Position numbers and translations under genes: made by a program
The notes under the pieces: model-generated
Told to the model about the DNA's origin: nothing
Seen by the model: only the letters and a program-made list of their open reading frames with translations
Databases searched by the model: none
DNA from: Epiperipatus broadwayi
Lineage: Eukaryota > Onychophora > Udeonychophora > Euonychophora > Peripatidae
Direction: 5' to 3'
Length of the DNA: 64,000 bases
Assembly: GCA_028023455.1 (NCBI GenBank)
Contig: JAQFVV010012397.1
Span: forward strand, 1,108,501 to 1,172,500
Shown here: one piece after another, positions 1-11,577 of the stretch
How positions within the stretch are numbered: the first letter of the stretch is position 1
Layout: every line of letters begins with the position of its first letter

Positions 1-930
1 ATTCAATCGAAAAACACGTTGTCCTATAATTAATCTAAAGGAATTTCGACAACACGTATTGCCGGAGGATATTAAAACAAAAACACTTCGCAGGTATAAA
101 TAAACTTTTTTTCGTTTTATCATTCAGTCAGTTGGAGTTTGAAATTCAGTCTAGTTTTACTGTGTCAGTTTACAGAAATGCAGTGCTGAAAAGCTTTTGG
201 AAATATACGCTTGTGCTCCAGCCTTTTTAGTCCAATAAGATCATCAAAACCTGCCTGAGAAATAATGTCTGGATAACAACACAGAAACCCTCCGTCAAAA
301 CGTGCAGCTGTCTCCAAGAAGAAACCAACGGATTACCATAAATTCTCTTCCATAAACAAAATCTAACCGGTTAGATACAATCCATCAGAAGCAGCAGAAG
401 TAGCCACCGACAAGAAAAAAAAAATCCTAGGTATCTGTTTTATTATTATTTACAAGTAGTAGTCACCACTGTAATCCGTAAATATTGAAGCTTAACATTA
501 TATGAACTCTATCATACATAAAAGGAACTATTGATGTGTGTGCGTGAGTTTCAAATGTTATTAATGCTTTATTATTATTTTTGCGAATGAGAGTTAATTT
601 AAATGTCTAAGATTATGTTGCTTTGTTCATGAAATATCCTATCATATGTTAATTTAAAAAAAAGAAAAAAAATGTGCGTGTGTGAAATTTGGATTTATAA
701 AATGTTTAGAATGCATTTATGTTGGTTAGTAAATTATATTTAAACTTAATTGATGTTGATTAAAATAAATTATTTTTAAAATTAAACTTGATCTGTCGGT
801 CAATTCTTTTTATCAATCTCTTATTAACAATAAATATCATTGATTAAAATTATACTGGGCTGGTTAAGGGAATTGTTTCGAGCGCTGGATTATGAGCCTA
901 CTACCCGAATATGTTAGTCTTCAGACTAGC
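1..930 (+). mobile_element. 3' part of an LTR-like unit, cut by the window start
   Basis: The segment begins mid-element. It has a good RNA polymerase II core promoter near position 95, a possible splice donor (tcctag/gtatct near 427), and it ends in a small hairpin (915-928) followed by TGGCGCCCCGGG at 931. The same end structure closes the LTR-like repeats at 3731 and 10599, so I read this as the downstream half of an LTR. No ORF of note. The 5' boundary lies outside the window, and the family may differ from the 1188 element because I see no extended similarity to it. Confidence 0.45.
95..132 (+). promoter_or_regulatory. TATA box plus initiator
   Basis: TATAAATA occupies 95-102 and a TTCAGTC initiator-like sequence lies at 123-129, placing its A at 126, 31 nt from the first T of the TATA box. 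That spacing is canonical for polymerase II. It would start transcription rightward inside the LTR-like unit. Inference from motif and spacing only. Confidence 0.5.
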
Positions 931-950
931 TGGCGCCCCGGGGTTTACCC
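915..950 (+). other. Hairpin plus primer-binding-like TGGCGCC site
   Basis: TAGTCT, loop TC, AGACTA (915-928) is followed two bases later by TGGCGCCCCGGGG (931-943). LTR retroelements place a TGG-starting primer binding site just after the 5' LTR. The first eight bases would fit the 3' end of tRNA-Lys, but the rest does not, so I leave the tRNA unidentified. Confidence 0.45.
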
Positions 951-1187
951 CAAAACAAATAAAGTATTTGGATGGTAGGGGTTTGAATCTAGCAGCCGAG
1001 ATGGGCCATTGTTGATAGTTAAAGCTATTAATAAGATCTCCCATTTTGCTTGAACGTGCCGGTTCGTTCACCTAACCTTTATAATATTATAAATGTATTG
1101 TGAAGGAGTTTGAAACCGGCCAAAACTTATATATACGTATAAGTAGGTGGTTTCAGCGGTTCGACCCGGTACAATATATATATATAT
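951..1187 (+). other. Leader remnant, no gene seen
   Basis: The sequence after the primer-like site contains two polymerase III B-box-like matches (ccggttcgttc near 1060 and gcggttcgaccc near 1158) without a convincing A box. It ends in a short TA tract directly before the next LTR. No ORF. Confidence 0.3.
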
Positions 1188-3731
1188 TGTAACCTTCCAG
1201 GTTGGCACCAGAAAGAAATGTGGGAAGGTCACATTTGTGCTAACAATGGCTAAAGGTAATTAGTTGAGAAAAAAGAATTGTGATATAATTTAATATTTAA
1301 AATTGAGTTTTTAGAAAAACTAAACTTAAATTGTGATGTAATTTGCTAGTTAAAATTAGGATTTTAACAAAATTAAAATTTTAAATGGGTATATTGATTG
1401 GTGGAGTTTTGGACTATATGTTTAGTGGTAGATGTTTCTGTATAGTAGAGGATTTACATGTCATAATAGGCAGATGCATAAATATATTATTAATTAGAAT
1501 TTTCTTTTCTATATTTTATTTATAAGTTACTGATTATATATTGTCTTAGAATCTTATGTTTTAAAAATGATAAAGATTATTTGTAATAGTAAATATTTAT
1601 AAAATTAATAATTAGTATTTAATATTTTTTTTATTACTATGTTTATTATATTCAAACATTGTATTATTGAAATTTTTATAAATAATATTTCTGGCAAGTT
1701 TCCAAAGTTGATTGTCATAGAAAGACAGAGGGCGTGAGTGAAAAGAGAAAAAGATTTTCAAAACTTGAAGAAAGTAAAAATTTCCAAGGGAGAAAATGTA
1801 AAAAAAAAAACTTAAAAGAATCAAAAAAAACTCTCTAAAAATGTTACAACAAATATTAAAAGAAACATCGCAAGGATTCTAATGATATATTTATGGAAAA
1901 TTTCTATATACTAATGGAGTAATAAAACCATGAAGAGATAAACCCAGAGGGAAATCAGCTCCAAACTTCTGTTAAACGATGGTTCAAGTTCACTACCTTT
2001 AAAAATACCTGGATGTCACACAAGATAAGTAATTATAATTTATTTTTAAAGTATTGCCAAAAGTAAATAATATTAAAATGACAAAATTATTTAAAGTAAA
2101 GCTAGATAAATTTTTCTTGTTAAATGCTAGGATCAGACGCTTAATATTTAATTCTAATCATTTTCTATTAATCTTCTGCAAATTAAAATTTAAAATGAAA
2201 AAGTTTATCTACTTAATTTTATATCAAGGAGATAATTTTCTACTGTATAACTTTGCTATTCACGTATATATAGTGAAATAATTTCAATGCATGCAAATGT
2301 CATTTTTAACGCCTGTCACGGAATTCTAGGATAAAAAAAAAAAAAACTCTTATCATTCTTAACAAGTTATGCTTAACAATCAGATAGACATTTTTTTTTA
2401 TGTTATAATTTACTATTATCTTTGAAATTAATATGTATGTTTCTTTCAACTTTCGAATTTTTTTTTTTTAAAAAAAACTTAACATGTAATAATGGGATAT
2501 TGACAAATATTTTTTTTTATTGATTACAATAGATGTACAACCTATTTTTTTTTATTCATTTTTCTTTTAAAAGAACAAAACAATGTAACATCTTATATAT
2601 TATAATATGATAATATATTTTGTATGATCTAGAAATTATACTATAGGTGATTATATATATTCAAGTGTGTGCGTGATGCTATAAATTATTATTATTGTTA
2701 TTTTTTTTTTATTTTTTTTTTTTGGTTGTATTTATTGTGCTTAATTTCGCTAATGAGCTTTATTTAAAAAAATAAAGAATTAAAACCGTGTCTGTTATAA
2801 GTTGAAGGTGGGGATGGTCAGAGACGAGTAGATTATTTGGATTGGGTTTGGAGATATTAATTAACCCTCACGTATCTAAGTATAAGGATAAATGTTTGGT
2901 TAGTGTTTTTCCATGCTTGTCTTTAGTTTTGTATAGTTAGTGTTAGATTGTATACATTGATTATAACAGATGTGTTGTATAAATTTTTATCATATGTATA
3001 AAAGATGATTGATTTATAGCATCATCCAAGTCCTATAAATAATCTAATAAAATATGTTTCAGAAATACATTATATTTACAATATAATCAAACGCACATAT
3101 TCAAAAATATATGATTAACATATTAAATAGTAGTCAATTTTGATTTTACCATAGAAGAGATGTAATTGGTTATAAAGGTGTATAAATAATATTTTTTTAT
3201 TTATTGTTTATTTTTTTTTTTATTTTTTTTAATAAATGTTATATTGAATAAATAGCCCTATGATTTGCTTGATTATATATGTTCAATTCTCCATTTCCAC
3301 ACACACACATCTGGTTAACGTAACGTAGTTATAGAAGATATAAGTTTGTCAATATAAGTCAAGTTTTATTTAATTTGTCTGGTGGTAATAAATCTCAGTA
3401 TTATAATGCTAATAATATATATTTTACTCTGCTTAAAATAGGTGGTGATTTGGATAAAAAGATACCCAATCCTCATCATTGTCTATACTGTAATAAATGT
3501 AATAATTGTCAATTTTGCAACAGTTTTAGTATTGAATAGATGCTCTGAACATATTTAAATTAACCTTATAGTATTATTGTTTATAGACATTTTTATCATC
3601 TTTGTTGTCCTCATATATAAAGACCATATCCTATAATCTCAACTGAGCTAAGCCATATAATAATTATAATATAAAACCTTTTAAATAAGTTTAAATATAA
3701 TTTATAATTATAAATTTTATTCTATTTTGCA
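1188..3731 (+). repeat. Left LTR (about 2.54 kb)
   Basis: It starts TGTAACCTTCCAGG at a TA tract and ends ...TATTTTGCA, or up to 3737 if the hairpin is included. The whole length is matched by 8073-10599 with only scattered substitutions and small indels. A possible splice donor (cacaag/ataagtaa near 2025) and an intron-like acceptor (catttag near 6041) suggest a spliced leader, which is weak. Small ORFs in it are short and AT-driven. Confidence 0.7.
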
Positions 3732-3750
3732 TAGAATTGGCGCCTGGGCA
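3642..3750 (+). other. ACTGAGCTA motif, hairpin and primer-like site
   Basis: ACTGAGCTA lies at 3642. A hairpin ATTCTAT/tttgc/ATAGAAT (3719-3737) abuts TGGCGCCTGGGC (3738). The same arrangement is at 10510/10587/10606 in the other LTR and, with a different stem, at 21485/21561/21580. Confidence 0.55.
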
Positions 3751-3799
3751 ATTATAAATATAATAAAGTAAATAAGTGAAGAAGATGTAGGTTATAGGG

Positions 3800-4335
3800 A
3801 GGGTTAAAGTGGTGCACAATGTGGATGGCTCGATATATATATACTGAGGCATGATATACGATTGGTTAAAGTGGCACACAATGTGGATGGCTTGTTATAG
3901 ATATAGAGGCCACAACTGCTAGGGTTAAGTGGCTGTCCAATCATGTCCCTGTTTAATTAAGTCTCATAGCCTGATATATTTACACTTAAGTGGTGCCATG
4001 TAATGTGGATGACCTGATATACATGGGTTAAGTACTCGATATATTTATGGGTTAAATGTTTGCACAATGATTGGTGATCAATTCATCTTTGTTCATATGT
4101 GTATTTTGTTCTTTATTGGAGATTATGTATTATACATTTTATTATGAATGACACACAATGTGGCAGCATGATTAGTTAATGATAGTGGAGTGGAATAACA
4201 GCCAGTATGTTGGATTTGATGATGATTATTGTAGATAGGGGTTAAGTGGATGCCCAACTGGGACCTCAACATTTATGAGTTAAATGCTGAGTTAAATGGA
4301 TGTCCAATCATGGGATCTTGATTACTTAAGTCTCA
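3800..4335 (+). repeat. Degenerate ~60-bp tandem repeats in the leader
   Basis: Units of the form GGTTAAGTGG-TGCACAATGTGG-ATGGCYYGATATA recur near 3803, 3864, 3921, 3984, 4025, 4048, 4218 and 4288 with heavy drift and indels. Each carries a short GATATATA stretch. They lie between the primer-like site and the broken gene, where a retroelement leader would be. Confidence 0.5.
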
Positions 4336-4497
4336 TATCTTGTAGAGTGTTTATATTTTTGTTGATATATATTGGCATATATCTGAGATGAGAAGTAATC
4401 CATTGCCATTAGAATTACTTTATTCCTGTTTTAAGTATACAGTTATTGCAAAATTGGTTCCAAAATAGAATCAAGTTGGCAGTTTTCTTATTCAAAG

Positions 4498-4614
<117 letters not shown>

Positions 4615-4872
4615 ATCTGGAAGATTAATGGAAATGTTTGATAAAATGGAACTAGGGGTAAATGGAGCATTAACTAAGGTTTGAAATAAGCAAATTAGAG
4701 TTTGAAATAAGCCCATACCTGAAAGATGTGTAATAGATATATGAATGTCAGATGTAGTTTTAAAAAAAAAACATTTTTTTAGGTGAAATAAATAAATACA
4801 GCCATGAGACAGCTTAATTTTAATTATAAAGCTATATAAATATCACAATTTATAGTGAATGTTAAAGTTGAT

Positions 4873-4875
<3 letters not shown>

Positions 4876-4945
<70 letters not shown>
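4876..4945. repeat. (TA)n microsatellite, about 70 bp
   Basis: Second pure TA array in the interior of the same LTR element. Confidence 0.97.
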
Positions 4946-4947
<2 letters not shown>

Positions 4948-5977
4948 TTTGCTTGTCAATTAAATATAGCATTGATGCCAGATAAGTATAGAATTATTGA
5001 TGATGTTAAATTATAAAGTAATAATATTGTGCATATTCAGAACACTTCTGTTATAGAAAGTCTATAATTTTGAAGGTTAAATAGTATACTTGATTGTTGG
5101 AGTTTTGTTGGTTGTATTGCAAATTTTGGTGATGGATGGAGAATTTTGTTATTGTCTTAGGTATATGGTGTATTCATGTCACTGATGATTGATTGTTCTC
5201 ATTCACTGCTCCAACCCAAATTATGATATCAGTTGTTAATTATCATGAAGCAGTTAACAATAGTCCTGCCATGATTTTGACTCTAAGACTCCAGAGAGAG
5301 CAAGGCATAGTTCTTTCTAATATATATGTAATATTTGTCTTTAAGACTCCCAAAGATTAGCAAGACAATATTTTATAAGTAGTAGCCCCTAAGACTTGGA
5401 TGTAAGCAGGGCATTGTGATAGTGTTTGTAGTAGAATATTATGGGTTGTGGTAGCTTAGAGTGGTTAAAGTGAGATGATCATCAAAGTGTTCATGGAGCA
5501 TTGTCTGTTTTGAGAGCAGTGATGGAGTTCTTCTATCCATCTCAAAATTGTGAACTGCTGATAATTATTTTGGCTGTCAGTATCTGTTGGATCTTTAGAA
5601 GAATGGATGGATATATAACTTGAATATATAGCTCATTCTTAACAGGCTATTTTCTATATTCTTATGCAAAGGTTGGCATTTACCATATTTAAGTAAAAAA
5701 TTGTATATCAATTGTCATAGTGAATGCATGTCATCATTAATTTTATTTTGGTTATGAATTATTATTTTTTGTTATAAATGCTGGTTATAATATTTGAATG
5801 CATCCAATACAGCATAAAGATAAATGAATATGTTTAAATTATTTTGGTCTTTTATCAGTTGTTTGAATTGGTGTAGTTTGCAATATAACTATAGTGGATC
5901 ATATAAAATTTAATTTATAATTCCAGCTATGTTTAGATTAATGTTATCTAGTTAAAGCTTAATGTCTTCTTGCCTAT
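4946..5977. other. Element interior without a recognisable gene
   Basis: AT-rich sequence between the TA array and the broken gene. A short repeated phrase (gactccagagagagcaag near 5288, gactcccaaagattagcaag near 5344, gacttggatgtaagcagg near 5393) recurs about every 55 bases. No ORF or RNA gene seen. Confidence 0.4.
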
Positions 5978-7781
5978 GTGTGTGTGGAAAATCGAACATT
6001 ATATGGGAAAATAAAATTGTGGAAATTTTATGTCATTTTAGGTAGTGGTGATGAATTTGAATTGTTGATTTGGTGGAGGTTGGAGCTGATAAACCTTATT
6101 TTCTTAAGTAGTATTGATAAATTTTTAAAAGATTATATAATGGAAAATTTTAAGATGTTTAAGGATGAGGAGGATTTTAAGAGAATAGAGTAACTTTGGA
6201 GACTGACATAGCATATCTATGCAGATTCAAAGGAAGAAAGGGAGTTTAGAAAAGCTTTGTATGGGGAAGATGGATGGAAATGTATTTATGTGGGAATGAT
6301 GGTGTATTTCAGGGAGAGATGAAAAGAAGAGAACTCAAACATTAGTAGAGGGAACCCAAAAATTGAATTAAATCTAATAGAAAAGGAAGAACCTAAATCT
6401 GTAGAGATAGTTAGTAAGACTAGTGATCTATCTAATGAAAATGAGGAAGCAAGTTCAGAAGTTATTAAAATAGATGATAAAAATGTAAATGAAGAAAAAC
6501 CAGATATTAAGTTAATAGATAGTATGGAAAAAGATAAACCATTGATGGATTTAGTAGATGAGGAAGATTTGTCAAAGGCCAAATTAAGTTGTGAAAGACT
6601 AAAGGACACTGTTCAGAATTTAGAAATTGGACAGTTAGGTTTTCAAGGGTTAGACAAAAGTGCTTTAGAGTTAGGAGAAATGAAAATGCATTATAATAAA
6701 ATGAATGAAGGTGTTCAAACTTTAGAAGTTGAATTAAGTTCACCAGAAAAGATTAAAATTAATTCTCAAAAATCACTAGAAAGAACAGTGTGTGTTTCTC
6801 AAAGTCAAGCGAGTTTGGATATACAAAAAGAAATCAAATCAGATATTCAAATTACATTGCAAAACATAAGAGTGATGAAAGCAGATTCTTTAAGTCATAT
6901 ACAGGAAATGAAGCAAACAGTAGTGGAGATACAAAGATATAATCAAGAATTAGAAGTGCATAGACTAGAAATAGCAGAGAAACTTAGGGAATCACAAGAG
7001 AGATCACAAAAGCAGTCAGTAGAGATGAGTGTAAATTTTCAAGGTTGTCCCAAAGAGATAAAACCAAATGATCCTAATCAGTCAAAAGAGGTAGATTTTG
7101 CAGAGTCAATATAAAGAAAATCAAGAATTGGTTGTAGAAATAGTTAGTGAAAATGAGCAAATAAATAAAGAATCTGAGAAAATTGATATTAAGATAGAAA
7201 ACAAAGAAGTTGCAGTCTGTAGAAAAAGTTATTTACAGATGTAGAAATAACCAAAGAACATGTGGTATTAATTAATAAAGAAGTTAGTAAAATTAAGGTA
7301 AAATTTAAGGATAAATTAAGAAAGATATTGAATGTAAATATTCTTAGAAAAGTTAATAATCTGGAAAGAGATTTAGGCAAAGCCAAAGTAAAGCTTAAAT
7401 GTAAAAGTAAGAAGAAAACCAAAGTAGATTTCATGAGAGAGGTAATTAATCACAATAAACATATGAAGAAAATTAAAGTAAAAATTCAAAGAGATAAGTA
7501 TAGAGAAGGTTAAGATAAGTCATCTTAATAAAGGTGTAGACTATATAAGAGATATTGGGAAAGCAAAAGTCAAATTTAGATTAATAAATGAAAAGATAGT
7601 TAATGTAGATTTTGGCAGAAAGATTGTTGGTGAAGAAAAAGAAGTTGGAAAGGCTAAGATCAAACTCAAAGGAATAAAGGAAGAAGTATTTAATGTAAAT
7701 CATCTTAAGAAAGTTAGAAATAAAGTAAGAAAAAAACTTCTTAAAAGAAAGGAGATCAAGAATATAAAGAACAAGGTTTAA
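5978..7781 (+). pseudogene. Broken gene for a coiled-coil and lysine-rich repeat protein (unrecognised family)
   Basis: Coding-looking sequence runs in the direction of the element and ends about 280 bases before its polypurine tract. Open stretches are 5978-6193, 6323-7114 (263 codons, Glu/Lys/Gln-rich, heptad-like and probably coiled coil, with an internal Met at 6524), a frame change near 7110 continuing to about 7225, then 7235-7513, then a frame change near 7500 continuing to a TAA at 7779-7781. From 7289 the protein consists of about five units of ~30 residues beginning (G/K)K(A/I)K(V/I)K(L/F)K; the clearest are at 7376, 7557 and 7647. A phrase like NVN-x-L-(K/R)-K-V recurs at about 7330 and 7688. 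A splice acceptor-like catttag/g lies at 6041. The position fits a gag-like or accessory protein, with an assembly coiled coil and a basic nucleic-acid-binding tail. That role is inference: I recognise no family. Confidence 0.5.
7289..7736 (+). repeat. Five-unit ~90-bp coding tandem repeat
   Basis: Units start near 7289, 7376, 7469, 7557 and 7647, with spacings 87, 93, 88 and 90. At protein level each begins with a KxKVK-type basic core and has a hydrophobic-spaced second half. Unit 3 carries the frame change. The repeats have drifted more in DNA than in charge pattern. Confidence 0.5.
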
Positions 7782-8061
7782 AGTAACCTATAATGCTTGC
7801 AGTTTGGTTCCATGTCCTGCAAGACATGATTAATAAAAGTTATACATATTGTTCAATATAGAATTTAGTTTTTTTTTCTTACTTATTTAATGTTGCTAAA
7901 ATACCATAGGAACAAGTGTTTGTAAAAGCATTAAATGTTTTTTTTATTGTTTTATGTTTAAACGACAAACATAATTTTCTAATTGAGGAATGATCTTAAT
8001 GTAAAATTTAATGTATTATTAATATTGATTGTTGTTTATCCAATTCATTTTTCTTTCATAT

Positions 8062-8071
8062 GGGGGAAGGA
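8062..8071 (+). other. Polypurine tract
   Basis: GGGGGAAGGA lies one base before the TGTAACC start of the right LTR. This is the usual place for the plus-strand primer of an LTR retroelement and fixes its orientation. Confidence 0.7.
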
Positions 8072-8072
8072 T

Positions 8073-10599
8073 TGTAACCTTCCAGGTTGGCACCAGAAAG
8101 AAATGTGGGAAGGTCACATTTGTCTAACAATGGCTAAAGGTAATTAGTTGAGAAAAATGAATTGTGATATAATTTAATATTTAAAATTGAGTTTTTAGGA
8201 AAACTAAACTTAAATTGTGATGTAATTTACTAGTTAAAATTAGGATTTTAACAAAATTAAAATTTTAAATGGGTATATTGATTGGTGGAGTTTTGGAATA
8301 TATGTTTAGTGGTAGATGTTTCTGTATAGTAGAGGATTTACATGTCATAATAGGCAGATGCATAAATATATTATTAATTAAAATTTTCTTTTCTATATTT
8401 TATTTATAAGTTACTGATTATATATTGTCTTAGAATCTTATGTTTTAAAAATGATAAAGATTATTTGTAATAGTAAATAACATTTATAAAATTAATAATT
8501 AGTATTTAATATTTTTTTTATTACTATGTTTATTATATTCGAACATTGTATTGTTGAAATTTTTATAAATAATATTTCTGGCAAGCTTCCAAAGTTGATT
8601 GTCATAGAAACACAGAGGGCATGAGTGAAGAGAGAAAAAGATTTTCAAAACTTGAAGAAAGTAAAAATTTCCAAGGGAGAAAATGTAAAAAAAAAACTTA
8701 AAAGAATCAAAAAAACTCTCTAAAAATATTACAACAAATATTAAAAGAAACATCACAAGGATTCTAATGATATATTTATGGAAAAATTCTATATACTACT
8801 GGAGTAATAAAACCATGAAGAGATAAACCCAGAGGGAAATCAGCTCCAAACTTCTGTTAAATGATGGTTCAAGTTCATTACCTTAAAAAATACCTGGATG
8901 TCACACAAGATAAGTAATTATAATTTATTTTTAAAATATTGCCAAAAGTAAATAATATTAAAATGACAAAATTATTTAAAGTAAAGCTAGATAAATTTTT
9001 CTTGTTAAACGCTAGGATCAGACGCTTAATATTTAATTCTCATCATTTTCTATTAATCTTCTGCAAATTAAAATTTAAAATGAAAAAGTTTATCTACTTA
9101 ATTTTATATCAAGAAGATAATTTTCTACTGTATAACTTTGCTATTCACGTATATATAGTGAAATAATTTCAATGCATGCAAATGTCATTTTTAGCGCCCG
9201 TCACGGAATTCTAGAATAAAAAAAAACTCTTATCATTCTTAACAAGTCATGCTTAACAATTGGATAGATTTTTTTTTTTATGTTATAATTTACTACTATC
9301 TTTGAAATTAATATGTATGTTTCTTTCAACTTTCAAATTTTTTTTTTAAAAAAAAAACTTAACATGTAATAGTGGAATATTGACAAATATTTTTTTTTAT
9401 TGATTACAATAGATGTATAACCTATTTTTTTTTATTCATTTTTCTTTTAAAAGAACAAAACAATGTAACTTCTTATATATTATAATATGATAATATATTT
9501 TGTATGATCTAGAAATTATACTATAGGTGATTATATATATTCAAGTGTGTGCGTGATGCTATAAATTATTAGTATTGTTATTTTTTTTTTGGTTGTATTT
9601 ATTGTGCTTAATTTCGCTAATGAGCTTTATTTTAAAAAATAAAGAATTAAAACTGTGTCTGTTATAAGTTGAAGGTGGGAATGGTCAGAGACGAGTAGAT
9701 TATTTGGATTGGGTTTGGAGATATTAATTAACCCTCACATATATAAGTATAAGGATAAATGTTTGCTTAGTGTTTTTCCATGTTTGTCTTTAGTTTTGTA
9801 TAGTTAGTGTTAGATTGTATACATTGATTATAACAGATATGTGTTGTATAAATTTTTATCATATGTATAAAAGATGATTGATTTATAGCATCATCCAAGT
9901 GCTATAAATAATCTAATAAAATATGTTTCAGAAATACATTATATTTATAATATAATCAAACACACATATTCGAAAATATATGATTAACATATTAAATAGT
10001 AGTCAATTTTGATTTTACCATAGAAGAGATGTAATCGGTTATAAAGGTGTATAAATAATATTTTTTTTATTTATTGTTTATTTTTGATTTTATTTTTTAA
10101 TAAATGTTATATTGAATAAATAGCCCTATGATTTGCTTGATTATATACATTCGATTCTCCATTTCCACACACACACATCTGGTTAACATAACATAGTTAT
10201 AGAAGATATAAGTTTGTCAATATAAGTCAAGTTTTATTTAATTTGTCTGGTGGTAATAAATCTCAGTATTACAATGCTAATAATATATATTTTACTCTGC
10301 TTAGAATAGGTGGTGATTTGGTTAAAAAGATACCCAATTCCCATCACTGTCTATACTGTAATAAATGTAATAATTGTCAATTTTGCAACAGTTTTAGTAT
10401 TGAATAGATGCTCTGAACATATTTAAATTAACCTTATAGTATTATTGTTTATAGACATTTTTATCATCCTTGTTGGCCTCATATATAAAGATCATATCTT
10501 ATAATCTCAACTGAGCTAAGCCATATAATAATTACAATAAAAAATCTTTTAAATAAGTTTAAATATAATTTATAATTATAAATTTTATTCTATTTTGCA
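8073..10599 (+). repeat. Right LTR (about 2.53 kb)
   Basis: Direct copy of 1188-3731 with scattered differences. It is followed by the same hairpin and TGGCGCC site (10587-10617) plus about 55 further bases matching the leader of the left copy, up to gagggtta. It then breaks into a TA/GT array at 10673. Confidence 0.7.
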
Positions 10600-10668
10600 T
10601 AGAATTGGCGCCTGGGCAATTATAAATATAATAAAGTAAATAAGTGAAGATGGAGGTTATAGAGAGGG

Positions 10669-10672
<4 letters not shown>

Positions 10673-10719
<47 letters not shown>
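10673..10719. repeat. (TA)n(GT)n microsatellite
   Basis: TA array passing into a short GT run. It marks the point where the leader copy stops. Confidence 0.9.
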
Positions 10720-10774
10720 AATAAATAAAGTTTGATATCTGTATTCATTACAATATATGTAATATAGTAATCAA

Positions 10775-10840
10775 TATATATCAAAATACAGTACAATTTA
10801 CATAAATTATATTATTATTAGAAGTACTGTCAACTATACA
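10775..10840 (+). repeat. Left inverted repeat of the Penelope-like remnant
   Basis: Reverse complement of 11456-11521 with one short mismatch patch near 10829. Confidence 0.85.
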
Positions 10841-10915
10841 TTTTGTAGTCTTTATCAACTATATAACATTGAATAATCAAAACAAGACAACCTTTATCAA
10901 TACCCATAGTTCAAT

Positions 10916-11419
10916 TCAGATTTCCCACAATTCTGTTATCTTAACATTTGATGACTGGCAATTCATTAACATTTGACGATTTCTTGAAATCAACATAGCC
11001 TCTTTTATTTTACGTTTATTATGACAGCGTTCAATTTGAAAAATTTTCATATTTTTATAATCAAATTTAAATCCATATTGACAAGATTTATTATGATCAA
11101 ATATAACAGATGATGAAGGTTTATTTACATCTATTCCAAATTGTTTCTCTTTTTGAATTTTATTATATAAAAGCATATGCTCTTTTATTCTCTTCTCACA
11201 TGTACACTTAGATTCACCAATGTATTGTAAACAACATCCACATATCAATTTATATATAATAGAATTTTGATTAAACTTTGAATTTTGAATTTTAGAGTTA
11301 TTAAGTAATCTACTTATGTTATATGTTGAGAAAAAAGCAATATGGCACAAATTATTATAAATTCTCCTAATAAATTTGACCTGCTCATCTGATATAAATG
11401 GCATTGAAATCCATTTCAT
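10916..11419 (-). pseudogene. GIY-YIG endonuclease end of a Penelope-like polyprotein (5'-truncated)
   Basis: The ORF has 167 residues. Residues 1-50 match the linker after the transcriptase in this class (basic, ending near an SKIQNSK stretch). The nuclease core follows: IYKL at 55-58, Cys60/62/63, YIG at 66-68, Arg77 and His81 in a RIKEH stretch, His109, and Glu139/140 in KIKEAMLI as the likely metal-binding glutamate. The Cys/His spacing around YIG is the pattern typical of Penelope-like rather than phage or UvrC GIY-YIG proteins. The family nicks target DNA for target-primed reverse transcription. The frame is open throughout, but there is no transcriptase upstream (minus-strand sense, above 11420), so it is a dead fragment. 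The first ATG is probably internal to a longer original ORF. Confidence 0.75.
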
Positions 11420-11455
11420 TTTGATATTTTTATTTTTAATTTTATAATTTTTTAA

Positions 11456-11512
11456 TGTATAGTCAAAAGTACTTCTAATAATAATATAATTTATGTAAAT
11501 TGTACTGTATTT

Positions 11513-11521
<9 letters not shown>
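11456..11521 (-). repeat. Right inverted repeat of the Penelope-like remnant
   Basis: Reverse complement of 10775-10840. It runs straight into a TA array. Confidence 0.85.

Positions 11522-11568
<47 letters not shown>
11516..11568. repeat. (TA)n microsatellite
   Basis: TA array between the Penelope-like remnant and the fold-back element. Confidence 0.95.
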
Positions 11569-11570
<2 letters not shown>

Positions 11571-11577
11571 ATTAGTA

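Noticed and set aside
845-1170. tRNA or SINE suggested by B-box-like strings and an anticodon-like ctcataa on the minus strand
   Set aside because: No acceptor stem pairing and no A box at proper spacing.
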